Assembly (NCBI RefSeq): GCF_900460065.1
Contig: NZ_UAVD01000033.1
Coordinates: forward strand, 248,001 to 312,000
Origin: Streptomyces griseus
Lineage (GTDB): Bacteria; Actinomycetota; Actinomycetes; Streptomycetales; Streptomycetaceae
Length of the DNA stretch: 64,000 nt
Reading direction: 5' to 3'
The translations under genes were made by a program, and so were the position numbers. Under the pieces are notes generated by a model that was given only the letters and a program-made list of their open reading frames with translations, searched no databases and was not told the DNA's origin. This document shows, in pieces, positions 33,446 through 41,516 of the stretch. Every line of letters begins with the position of its first letter. Position 1 is the stretch's first letter.

Positions 33446-34747
33446 TCACCCCGTGCCGGACTCCTTCTCCCGCAGGTCGACGATCCGCCGGATCTTGCCC
33501 ACCGAGCGTTCCAGCGACTCCGGATCCACGATCTCGACGCTCACCGACACCCCGACACCGTCCTTCACCCCCGCGGCGATGGCCCGCGCCGCCTTCTCCC
33601 GTTCGTCGCTCGTCGCGTCCGGCCGTGCCTCCGCGAAGACCGTCAGCGCGTCCAGCCGCCCGTGCCGGGTCAGCCGCAGCTGGAAGTGCGGGGCGACGGC
33701 CTCGGTGCGCAGCACGATCTCCTCGATCTGGGTGGGGAAGAGGTTCACCCCCCGCAGGATCACCATGTCGTCGCTGCGCCCGGTGACCTTCTCCATCCGG
33801 CGGAACGTCCGCGCGGTCCCCGGGAGCAGGCGCGTCAGGTCCCGGGTCCGGTAGCGGATCACCGGCATCGCCTCCTTGGTCAGCGAGGTGAAGACCAGCT
33901 CCCCCTCCTCGCCGTCCGGCAGCACCTCACCGGTGAACGGGTCCACGACCTCCGGATAGAAGTGGTCCTCCCAGATGTGCAGTCCGTCCTTCGTCTCCAC
34001 GCACTCCTGCGCGACCCCCGGGCCCATCACCTCGGAGAGCCCGTATATGTCGACCGCGTCGATGGCGAACCGGTCCTCGATCTCCCGTCGCATCGCCTCG
34101 GTCCACGGCTCCGCGCCGAAGATCCCGACCTTCAGGGACGTCGAACGCGGATCGACGCCCTGCCGCTCGAACTCGTCCAGCAGCGTCAGCATGTACGACG
34201 GCGTGATCATGATGATCTCGGGCCGGAAGTCCTGGATCAGCCTGACCTGGCGCGCGGTCATGCCCCCGGACGCCGGGATCACCGTGCAGCCGAGCCGCTC
34301 CGCCCCGTAGTGCGCGCCGAGCCCGCCCGTGAACAGTCCGTATCCGTACGCCACATGAACCTTGTGGCCGGGCCGTCCGCCCGCGGCCCGGATCGACCGG
34401 GCCACCACGTCCGCCCAGGCGTCCAGGTCCCGTTCGGTGTACCCGACGACCGTCGGACGCCCCGTCGTGCCGCTGGAGGCGTGGATCCTGCGCACCTCGT
34501 GCTCCGGCACGGCGAACATCCCGAACGGGTAGTTGTCCCGCAGATCCGCCTTCACGGTGAACGGGAACCGGGCCAGATCGGCGAGCGACAGGCAGTCCTC
34601 GGGCCGCAGCCCCGCACGGTCGAAGGCGCTCCGGTAGAAGGGGACGTTGTCGTACGCGTGGCGCAGCGTGGACCGGAGCCGCTCCCGTTGCAGGGCCTCC
34701 AGTTCCCCACGGCCGAGCCGTTCCGCCGCGTCCAGCATGGCCGCCAT
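33446..34747 (-). CDS. paaK: Phenylacetate-CoA ligase
   Basis: A 433-residue PaaK-type ligase. Motifs: the N-terminal LRSTLRHAYDNVPFYRSAFD, the nucleotide loop HASSGTTGRPTVVGYT, GAEPWTEAMRREIE, YGLSEVMGPGVAQEC and the hinge ITGRSDDM (here TGRSDDMVILRGVNLFPTQIE), all typical. It makes phenylacetyl-CoA, the first step of the aerobic phenylacetate pathway. No other paa genes are in the window, so it may serve another aryl acid or act with genes elsewhere. The ATG at 34747 follows GGAAGGG. A TetR-type palindrome (34805-34822) lies about 60 bases upstream. Confidence 0.92.
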   Translation of the reverse strand: MAAMLDAAERLGRGELEALQRERLRSTLRHAYDNVPFYRSAFDRAGLRPEDCLSLADLARFPFTVKADLRDNYPFGMFAVPEHEVRRIHASSGTTGRPTVVGYTERDLDAWADVVARSIRAAGGRPGHKVHVAYGYGLFTGGLGAHYGAERLGCTVIPASGGMTARQVRLIQDFRPEIIMITPSYMLTLLDEFERQGVDPRSTSLKVGIFGAEPWTEAMRREIEDRFAIDAVDIYGLSEVMGPGVAQECVETKDGLHIWEDHFYPEVVDPFTGEVLPDGEEGELVFTSLTKEAMPVIRYRTRDLTRLLPGTARTFRRMEKVTGRSDDMVILRGVNLFPTQIEEIVLRTEAVAPHFQLRLTRHGRLDALTVFAEARPDATSDEREKAARAIAAGVKDGVGVSVSVEIVDPESLERSVGKIRRIVDLREKESGTG

Positions 34748-34804
34748 CAGGGCCCTTCCCTCCGAAACAGGCGGCCGGAACGTGACGAACAGGCCGCAAG
34801 GGGG

Positions 34805-34822
34805 CGACCGATCATTCGGTCG
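34805..34822. promoter_or_regulatory. TetR-type operator candidate upstream of paaK
   Basis: CGACCGA-TCAT-TCGGTCG, perfect 7-bp arms with a 4-base centre, in the divergent gap between paaK and the double hydrolase gene. The ACCG/CGGT core resembles TetR-type sites of phenylacetate regulators as I recall them. Confidence 0.55.
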
Positions 34823-34947
34823 ATCTTCCTGGGAGCAGTAATTCAGCCGGCCGGGGGTGCTGGCAAGAGGTACGCGGAGTTCGCGGCGGATCAGCCCGCG
34901 GCGAAGTCCGGTGCGCCCGCTCGCGGCTTCCTGTTTGGATGGGGAGC

Positions 34948-36471
34948 ATGCCGATCTTCTCCGCGCACGACACGACCCCGCTCGCCTGTCACCTGGTGGG
35001 GGAGGGGGAGCCGCTGATCTGCCTGCCGGGCGGGCCGATGCGGGCGAGCGTGTATCTCGGCGACCTCGGAGGGCTCGCCGCCCGGCGGCGGCTCGTTCTC
35101 CTGGACCTCCGCGGCACCGGCGCATCCGGTGTGCCCGAGGACCCGTCGACGTACCGCTGCGACCGCCTCGTGGACGACGTGGAGGCCCTGCGCGAACACC
35201 TGGGGCTCGACCGGATCGACCTACTGGCGCACTCCGCCGGGGCCGACCTGGCCCTGCTGTACGCGGCCCGCCACCCGGACCGGCTGCGCACCCTGACCCT
35301 TGTCACGCCCAGCACCCGGGCCGTGGGCATCGAGATCAGCGACCAGGACCTGCGCGAGGCCGCCGAGCTGCGGCGCGAGGAGCCCTGGTACCCCGAGGCG
35401 AGGGCCGCCCAGGAGGCGCTGCTCGCCGGCGGACCGTTCGCCGAGCTGTGGCCCGCCGTCCGGCCCCTCACCTACGGCCGCTGGGACGGGCCGGCCCGGG
35501 CCCACGCCGAGGCCTCCGCCGGGCAGACCAACGCGCACGCGCGCGGCCACTACGCCGCGGAAGGGGCCTTCGACCCCGTCGCCACCGCCGAGGCCCTGCG
35601 CGCCCTGACCGTGCCGGTCCTCGTCCTCGCCGGGGAGTACGACGGCCACCCGAGCCCGGACCGCGCCACGGAGCTCGCCGCGATCCTGCCGGGCGCCGAG
35701 TTCGCCGTCCAGTCGGGCGCCGGGCACTTCCCGTGGCTGGACGACCCGGGAGCCTTCGCCCGTACGGTGGAGGCCTTCCTCGACCCCGACATCCGTACGG
35801 TCCGGGCCGGCGGGGTCCGGCTGGCGTACCGGGTGTGGGGCGAGGAGGCATCCCCGGCCGTCGTCCTCCTGCACGGGCGGGCGGGCTCCAGCGAGACCTG
35901 GACCCGTATCGCGCGGGACCTGGCCGCCGACCACCGCGTGTACGCCCCCGACTTCCGGGGCCACGGGCTCAGCGACTGGCCCGGTCGCTACTCCTTCGAG
36001 ATGTTCCGCGACGACCTGCACGCCTTCCTGGAGGCCCGCAACCTGGCCGGCGCCACCGTCGTCGGGCACTCCATGGGCGGGGTGGCCGCCTACCTCCTGG
36101 CCCAGCGGGAACCAGGCCTGATCGGACGGCTGGTCATCGAGGACGCACCGCCGCTCCACCCCCTCGACCCGCCCCGGGCGCCCTCCGTCCGCCCGGAGGG
36201 CGCGCTCGACTTCGACTGGCCCGTCGTCCCCGACACCGACGCCCAGCTGAACGACCCCGACCCGACCGTCCGGGGCCGGTTCCCGGAGATCACCGCGCCC
36301 ACCCTCGTCATCGGCGGCGGCCCCACCAGCCATATCGACCAGGGGCACCTCGCCCAACTCGTCAGGGAGATACCGGACGCCGAACTGGTCACCATCGACG
36401 CCGGCCACCTCATCCACACGGACCGGCCGCAGGAGTTCCTCGCGGCGATCCGGTCGTTCGGGCTCGCCTGA
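34948..36471 (+). CDS. Tandem alpha/beta hydrolase (two complete catalytic domains)
   Basis: A 507-residue protein made of two alpha/beta hydrolases in a row. Domain 1 (about 1-280) has the nucleophile elbow LLAHSAGA (S96), acid region AGEYDGHPSP (D232) and GAGHFPW (H260). Domain 2 (about 283-507) has LLHGRAGSSETW, elbow VVGHSMGG (S375) and DAGHLIHTDRP (His near 489). Both triads look intact. Single-domain enzymes of this size are common; a head-to-tail pair is not. Whether they act on one substrate or two is unknown. The start is the ATG behind GGGGAG; an in-frame ATG three codons earlier is possible. Confidence 0.87.
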   Translation: MPIFSAHDTTPLACHLVGEGEPLICLPGGPMRASVYLGDLGGLAARRRLVLLDLRGTGASGVPEDPSTYRCDRLVDDVEALREHLGLDRIDLLAHSAGADLALLYAARHPDRLRTLTLVTPSTRAVGIEISDQDLREAAELRREEPWYPEARAAQEALLAGGPFAELWPAVRPLTYGRWDGPARAHAEASAGQTNAHARGHYAAEGAFDPVATAEALRALTVPVLVLAGEYDGHPSPDRATELAAILPGAEFAVQSGAGHFPWLDDPGAFARTVEAFLDPDIRTVRAGGVRLAYRVWGEEASPAVVLLHGRAGSSETWTRIARDLAADHRVYAPDFRGHGLSDWPGRYSFEMFRDDLHAFLEARNLAGATVVGHSMGGVAAYLLAQREPGLIGRLVIEDAPPLHPLDPPRAPSVRPEGALDFDWPVVPDTDAQLNDPDPTVRGRFPEITAPTLVIGGGPTSHIDQGHLAQLVREIPDAELVTIDAGHLIHTDRPQEFLAAIRSFGLA

Positions 36472-36592
36472 CCCGGTCCTGCCCGGCCAAGTCAGCCGGA
36501 TACGGAGGTTGTTGAGCGGCTCCTGATGAATGATTCTGAGAAGCGCGGCGGTATCGGGAAGAGGCCGCGCGGAACGACAGAAGGGACGGCGC

Positions 36593-37588
36593 GTGCTGAC
36601 CGAAGCGGAGTTCCGGACCGACGCCCTTCAGCCGGGCGACCGGTTCGCCGGCTGGCAGCAGTACATGAACAACACGATCGCCCCCATGGAGATCACCAGC
36701 TCCCACGCCGACGACTTCTGGGCCGACCACCGGCTCCTGCGCATCGAGGACACCCTCCTGTGGCCCGCCCGCCTGCACGCGTCCTGCTTCCGGCGGACAC
36801 CCCGGCTGATCCGGCAGTCCGACCCCGGCCTGCTCCACATGACGCTGGTGCTGCCCGGCAGCGGGGCCATGCACGTCGAACAGGGCAGGGTGCGCAGCGC
36901 CGTCGAGGCGCACGACCTGTACTTCCTCGACACGTCGAGACCCAGCGGCGTCTGGACCGACGGCCAGCCGATCGTGGGCGTGGGCGTGGACATACCCCGG
37001 TCCCTGCTGCCCCTGCCGATGGACACCTGCCTGGACGAGGTGCTGGGCCGGCGCCTGTCCGGCCGCCACGGCTTCGGTGCGCTGCTCACCCAGTTCGTCA
37101 CCCACCTGGTGGACCGGGCGGAGGAGTACGGTCCGGCCGACGTGGCCCGGCTGCACCGGGTCCTGCTCGACCTGGCGGCCGGAGCGCTCGCCGGTGAACT
37201 CGACCGGGAGACCGCCCTGCCGCCGGAGGCGCGCACCGGCAACCTCGTCCTGGCCATCCGCTCGTTCATCGGCAGCAACTTCCACGACCCCGGGCTCACC
37301 CCGGGGACCGTCGCCGCCGCGCACTACATCTCCACCCGGCAACTGCACCGGCTGTTCCACCGGGAGGGCACCACGGTCGCCGCCCTCATCCGCAGCCGCC
37401 GCCTCGAACGGGCCCGCCTGGACCTCGCCGACCCCCGCCTCGTCGACACCCCGGTGCAGACGATCGCCGCGCGCTGCGGCTTCGGTGCGCCCGCCCACTT
37501 CAGCCGGGTGTTCAGAGCCGCCCAGGGCATGTCCCCCCGCGACTACCGCGAGGCGAGGCTCCGCGAGCGAACCGATCCGGCGCGCTGA
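36593..37588 (+). CDS. AraC-family transcriptional regulator
   Basis: A 331-residue regulator with an N-terminal cupin-like sensing domain (AraC_binding_2 type, about 15-200) and a C-terminal double helix-turn-helix (about 225-325). The latter is seen as YISTRQLHRLFHREGTTVAALIRSRRLERARLDL and TIAARCGFGAPAHFSRVFRAAQGMSPRDYR (key parts: RQLHRLFH; AARCGFG; HFSRVFR). The GTG start follows AGAAGGGA. It lies 121 bases after the double hydrolase gene and may regulate it. Ligand unknown. Confidence 0.9.
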   Translation: MLTEAEFRTDALQPGDRFAGWQQYMNNTIAPMEITSSHADDFWADHRLLRIEDTLLWPARLHASCFRRTPRLIRQSDPGLLHMTLVLPGSGAMHVEQGRVRSAVEAHDLYFLDTSRPSGVWTDGQPIVGVGVDIPRSLLPLPMDTCLDEVLGRRLSGRHGFGALLTQFVTHLVDRAEEYGPADVARLHRVLLDLAAGALAGELDRETALPPEARTGNLVLAIRSFIGSNFHDPGLTPGTVAAAHYISTRQLHRLFHREGTTVAALIRSRRLERARLDLADPRLVDTPVQTIAARCGFGAPAHFSRVFRAAQGMSPRDYREARLRERTDPAR

Positions 37589-37637
37589 GCGGCCGGGGGC
37601 ACGGGCACGCGCGGGACCGTGCCGCGGGGTGACGGTT

Positions 37638-37654
37638 TCCGGTCCTGAACCGGA
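37638..37654. terminator. Weak hairpin between convergent genes
   Basis: TCCGGT/ACCGGA, 6-bp arms with a 5-base loop, in the 110-base gap between the AraC gene and the RsbW-like gene. Stability is modest. Confidence 0.35.
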
Positions 37655-37698
37655 CGCTCCTCGTCCCGCGGTGCGGACGCGTCACCACCGAGGGGGCG

Positions 37699-38193
37699 TC
37701 ACCAGGTGGTCTGGCCGGCCGGGTCCCCGCTGGGGCTGTCCTGGAGGGAGAGCCGGACGCGGACGCGCTTGCCGACGGGCTCCCGGCGGATCTCGAAGCT
37801 CTGGCAGACCATCAGCACCAGCTCCAGCCCGTGCCGGCCCACCCTGGTCGGATCGGCGGGCGAGGCCGAGGGAAGGACGGAGCCGGAGTCCCACATGGTG
37901 ATGCCCAGCGCAGTGCCGTCGGTCTCGAGGTCCAGCAGGCACGGGCCCGGCGCGTACTTGCACACGTTCGTGGCGAGCTCGCTCACCACCAGCTGCGCCA
38001 CGTCCACCGCCCGCTGGGACATGGACTCCCCGTACAGGGTCTGAGCCCGGGCGAGGAAGTCCCGCACGAACTCGCGGGCGTTCGCGACCTCACCCGAGGT
38101 CATCTCGTATGCGGCACCGTCCTGCATGGTGCTCGTGCCGGCCGCCTCGCGACGCTCCTGCTCGGTCCTGCCGTACGTCATCGACTGCTCCAT
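37699..38193 (-). CDS. RsbW-like anti-sigma / histidine-kinase-type ATPase
   Basis: A 164-residue HATPase_c protein of the RsbW/SpoIIAB type found in large numbers in Streptomyces. The N-box is ELATNVCKYA (E72, N76), the G1-type box is WDSGS, and the G2 box is GRHGLELVLMVC. Such proteins bind sigma factors and phosphorylate STAS proteins on Ser. Here it faces away from two PP2C-type phosphatase genes and a STAS gene, so it could be the kinase of that partner-switching set. The start is uncertain: ATG 38193 is used, ATG 38214 is in frame upstream. Confidence 0.82.
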   Translation of the reverse strand: MEQSMTYGRTEQERREAAGTSTMQDGAAYEMTSGEVANAREFVRDFLARAQTLYGESMSQRAVDVAQLVVSELATNVCKYAPGPCLLDLETDGTALGITMWDSGSVLPSASPADPTRVGRHGLELVLMVCQSFEIRREPVGKRVRVRLSLQDSPSGDPAGQTTW

Positions 38194-38489
38194 GAAGCGG
38201 GCCCCCGTCCACATCCGCTCGCGATCGTTGCGAGCGGGACTCCTCCCGCATACCCGCCGCCGCTCGTTTCAGACAGGACCCGGGGAGAACGATGGAGGAA
38301 GCCTCCCGGAACCGGATGGAACCGGCCCCTTTCGGGCACCTGGAGGCACGCGGGTGGAAAGTCCACCGCGGGAGCGGGGCGAGCCCCGGCGCGTGTGACA
38401 CTCCCGAGAGGGCTTCGCGCCCGTCCCGGCCGGTCGACGGCGGCCGTCGCTCCGATGGATCCAAACGCGAGAAAGCAGGTTCGGTACCG

Positions 38490-39695
38490 GTGGACAGACC
38501 CAGACCCAGCGCGGTGGAGCGCTCGCTGCGCTCGGCCGCGCCCCACGAGATCTTCGACGTGCTGCGGTCCCTGATCGAGGACCGTCATCACGCCCGGGAG
38601 GTGGATCTCCTGCTGGTCGACTACGCCATGACGAGGCTGCAGCCCGTCGGGGTGCTGCCGCACACACGGCCTCCGGTCCCGGTGCACGACAGCGCTCCCG
38701 GGCGCGCGTTCGGCGCCCAGGAGCCGCACTGCGTGCACGACCGCTCGGCGTCCACGGTGACCGTGCACCTGCCGGTCAGCGTCCGGGGCGACCGCCTGGG
38801 CGTCCTGAGCGTCACGTTGCCGGGGGAGGGGGGCGACGAGCCGGCGGCGGACGTGCTGGAGGATCTGCGGGAGTGCGCCGACGCGCTGGCGCACGAGGTG
38901 GTCGTCGCGGAACGGGACACCGACCTCTTCCTTCAGGCGCGGCGGGCCGAGCGGCTGACCCTGGCCGCCGAGATGCAGTGGCAGCTGCTGCCCGGGCGTT
39001 CCTGCGCCCGCCCGGAGTACAGCCTGGGGGCCCAGCTGGAGCCCGCCTACGCCATCTTCGGTGACAGCTTCGACTGGTCGGCCTCGGCCGATGACCTGTA
39101 CGTCACCGTCAGTAACGGTATGGGGGAGGGGATCGACGCCGCGCTGCTGACGAACCTCGCCGTCAACGCGCTGCGCAACGCCCGCCGCGCCGGTCTCGAC
39201 CTGTGCGACCAGGCGTATCTGGCCGACCAGGCGGTGTACGGGCAGCACAGGGGGAGCCAGTACCTGTCGACGCTGCTTTTCCGCTTCCACCTCCCGACCG
39301 GGAACGTGGAGATCATCGACGCCGGATCCCCGCGGGTCTGGCGGGTGCGCCAGGGGGTCGTCGAGCCGATCGAGCTGGAGGCGCAGATGCCGCTGGGCAT
39401 GTTCGAGGACACCGCCTACGTCCCGCAGCACTTCCGGGTCGAACCCGGGGACCGGCTCCTCTTCATCAGCGACGGCGTCTACGACGCCCTGTCTCCCGGG
39501 GGCGAGAAGTACAGCCTGCGCGCACTGGCCGCGTCGATCAACAGCACCCGACTCCTGCCCGCCCCGCAGGTGCCCAGAGTGATGTTGCAGGAACTGCTGG
39601 GCCACCGCGGGTCCGGCCCGGCGGCGGACGACTCCCTGGTGATGTGCCTGGACTGGTACGGCCGGACGGGCCGTGACCGCCAGAGCCTCCCGTGA
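38490..39695 (+). CDS. SpoIIE/PP2C-family phosphatase with altered metal site
   Basis: A 401-residue SpoIIE-type protein. After an N-terminal helical and GAF-like part (about 8-140) come RRAERLTLAAEMQWQLLPGR, the first metal region FGDSFDW (D192, D195), SNGMGEG (207-214 region) and RLLFISDGVYDA, ending ADDSLVMCLDW. In canonical relatives the second metal motif is D-G-x-G-x-G; here the Asp is Asn209. The first motif also has F instead of G before GD. Activity may be low or metal use altered. GTG 38490 gives the usual family length; ATG 38292 with a GGGGAG site would add 66 low-complexity residues and remains possible. Confidence 0.8.
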   Translation: MDRPRPSAVERSLRSAAPHEIFDVLRSLIEDRHHAREVDLLLVDYAMTRLQPVGVLPHTRPPVPVHDSAPGRAFGAQEPHCVHDRSASTVTVHLPVSVRGDRLGVLSVTLPGEGGDEPAADVLEDLRECADALAHEVVVAERDTDLFLQARRAERLTLAAEMQWQLLPGRSCARPEYSLGAQLEPAYAIFGDSFDWSASADDLYVTVSNGMGEGIDAALLTNLAVNALRNARRAGLDLCDQAYLADQAVYGQHRGSQYLSTLLFRFHLPTGNVEIIDAGSPRVWRVRQGVVEPIELEAQMPLGMFEDTAYVPQHFRVEPGDRLLFISDGVYDALSPGGEKYSLRALAASINSTRLLPAPQVPRVMLQELLGHRGSGPAADDSLVMCLDWYGRTGRDRQSLP

Positions 39696-39796
39696 CGGGT
39701 GCGTGGTCCTCGCGTGAAGAATCTGCGACGTTCTCCGCGAGAGGCCCGCTCGGGGAGGGGAGGCCGGTTGTCAGGCGGTGGCGCCATGAGAGATTG

Positions 39797-39810
39797 TTGC
39801 CTTCAGGCAA
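39797..39810. promoter_or_regulatory. MarR-type operator candidate
   Basis: TTGCCT-TC-AGGCAA, a perfect 6-bp inverted repeat in the 162-base gap before the phosphatase/B12/STAS/MarR operon. Symmetric TTGC...GCAA sites are typical of MarR-family repressors, and a MarR gene closes this operon at 43064, suggesting autoregulation. Confidence 0.55.
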
Positions 39811-39857
39811 TCGTCTAGTTGATGAGGTGAGGGATCCGTACAGCGGGTCCTCGACAT

Positions 39858-41516
39858 TTGGTACCCACTGAAGCGCAGACAGTCGCAGACACGGGGCCTG
39901 ACCTCCCCTGGGATGGGACCCCGAATCCCGTCCTGATCGCCGACGCCGAGGGCGCTGTCGTGCGGTGCAACGAAGCGACGGGCCTTCTGCTGCCCGCCGC
40001 GGCCCCGGGGACACCCCTGGTCGCCGTGGCCCCGGACTGGCTCTGTGCCGCGCACACCGCCCTGACCCGCCCCGGGCCGCACGCCGTCCCGGACACCGAG
40101 GGTCCGCTGCACGGCGTGATCGGCGGCCGCCGCGTCGCGGCGTACCCGAGCGTGCGGACGGACGGCTCCGTGGCGTGGTGGCTGGTGGACGACACCGACC
40201 ACCAGCTCGTGAGGGAAGCCCTGCGGGTGGAGCGGGAGCGGACCGCCTTCCTCGCCAAGGCGTCCAACGTGCTGCTCTCCTCCCTCAATCTGGGGCGCTG
40301 CATGGACGTGACCGCACAGCTGGCCGCCGAGAGCCTCGCGGACGCGGCGCTGGCGATCGCGCCGCCTCGTGGGCACCGGCTGCCGGTGGTGACCTGCCTG
40401 CGTGGCGGCTCCCCGGCCCTGTCCACCCAGGAGGGGGTCGACCCCGACGACGTGCCGGGGCTGGGAGAGGCGCTGCGCGGATTCCCGCCGGTGCCCTCGC
40501 GGTGGATCGACCCCGCCACGGCGCCCGCGTGGATGGTGCCCCCGGGGTTCGGGCCGGTCGGCTCGATAGTGATCACACCGCTGCCCGGGCACGGTGTGGC
40601 GGCCGGGGCGCTGATCCTGCTGCGCAGGACGGAGAACGCCGCCTTCACCGACGAGGAGGAGGTCTTCGCCCGGCTGTTCGCCGCCCGCGCCGGGGCGGCG
40701 ATGTCGGCCGCACGCCTCTACGCGGAACAGACCGCGATCACCGACGTGCTCATGCGGGAGCTCCTGCCGCCGACCCTGCACCACATCTCCGGAGTGGACT
40801 TCGCCGGCCGGTACCGCCCCTCGGCGGACCACGAGCGGGTCGGCGGGGACTTCTACGACGTCCACCCCGCCGCGGTCGAGGGCGAGGCCTCGCTCGTCTC
40901 GCTCGGGGACGTGTGCGGCAAAGGCCTGGAGGCCGCCGTGCTGACGGGCAAGATCCGCAACACGCTGCATGCCCTCCTGCCCCTGGCCGACGACCACCGG
41001 CGGATGCTCAGCCTGCTGAACACCGCGCTGCTCAACTCCCACCACACCCGGTTCGCGACCCTGGTCCTGGCCTCCGCGGTACGCCGCGGCAACATGGTGG
41101 ACCTCAAACTGACCAGCGGCGGCCACCCCAGCCCGCTGATCATCCGCTCGGACGGAACCGTCGAGGAGGCCGACACCAACGGCACCCTGATCGGGGCCCT
41201 CCCGGACATCACGGCCACCACTGCCGAGGCATCCCTCGCCCCCGGGGAGTCCTGCGTCCTCTACACCGACGGCATCACCGAGGCCAAGGGCGGGCCCATG
41301 GGCGACGCCCTGTTCGGCGAGGGCCGCCTCAAACGCGCCCTCACCGAGTGCGCGGGCATGCCGGCCGAGGGGATCGCGGAGCATGTGCAGATGCTGGCCG
41401 CCCAGTGGCTCGGCAACCGCTCCCACGACGACATGGCCGTCGTCGTGATCTCCGCGCCCCGCACCCACCATCTCAGTGCGGTGAACGGGCGCACCCGGGG
41501 CAGGTTCACCGCGTGA
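39858..41516 (+). CDS. PAS-GAF-PP2C (SpoIIE-type) phosphatase
   Basis: A 552-residue sensor phosphatase with an N-terminal PAS-like domain (NPVLIADAEGAVVRCNEATGLLL, about 15-110), a GAF domain (about 125-285) and a PP2C/SpoIIE domain (about 305-545). Metal-binding residues are intact: GGDFYD (D331, D334), LGDVCGKG (D351), LYTDGITEA and SHDDMAVVV. It should dephosphorylate a phospho-STAS protein, releasing sigma factors. The STAS partner is encoded two genes downstream. TTG 39858 is the only reasonable start since a stop lies ten codons upstream; its ribosome site is weak. It overlaps the B12-protein gene by GTGA. Confidence 0.88.
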   Translation: MVPTEAQTVADTGPDLPWDGTPNPVLIADAEGAVVRCNEATGLLLPAAAPGTPLVAVAPDWLCAAHTALTRPGPHAVPDTEGPLHGVIGGRRVAAYPSVRTDGSVAWWLVDDTDHQLVREALRVERERTAFLAKASNVLLSSLNLGRCMDVTAQLAAESLADAALAIAPPRGHRLPVVTCLRGGSPALSTQEGVDPDDVPGLGEALRGFPPVPSRWIDPATAPAWMVPPGFGPVGSIVITPLPGHGVAAGALILLRRTENAAFTDEEEVFARLFAARAGAAMSAARLYAEQTAITDVLMRELLPPTLHHISGVDFAGRYRPSADHERVGGDFYDVHPAAVEGEASLVSLGDVCGKGLEAAVLTGKIRNTLHALLPLADDHRRMLSLLNTALLNSHHTRFATLVLASAVRRGNMVDLKLTSGGHPSPLIIRSDGTVEEADTNGTLIGALPDITATTAEASLAPGESCVLYTDGITEAKGGPMGDALFGEGRLKRALTECAGMPAEGIAEHVQMLAAQWLGNRSHDDMAVVVISAPRTHHLSAVNGRTRGRFTA

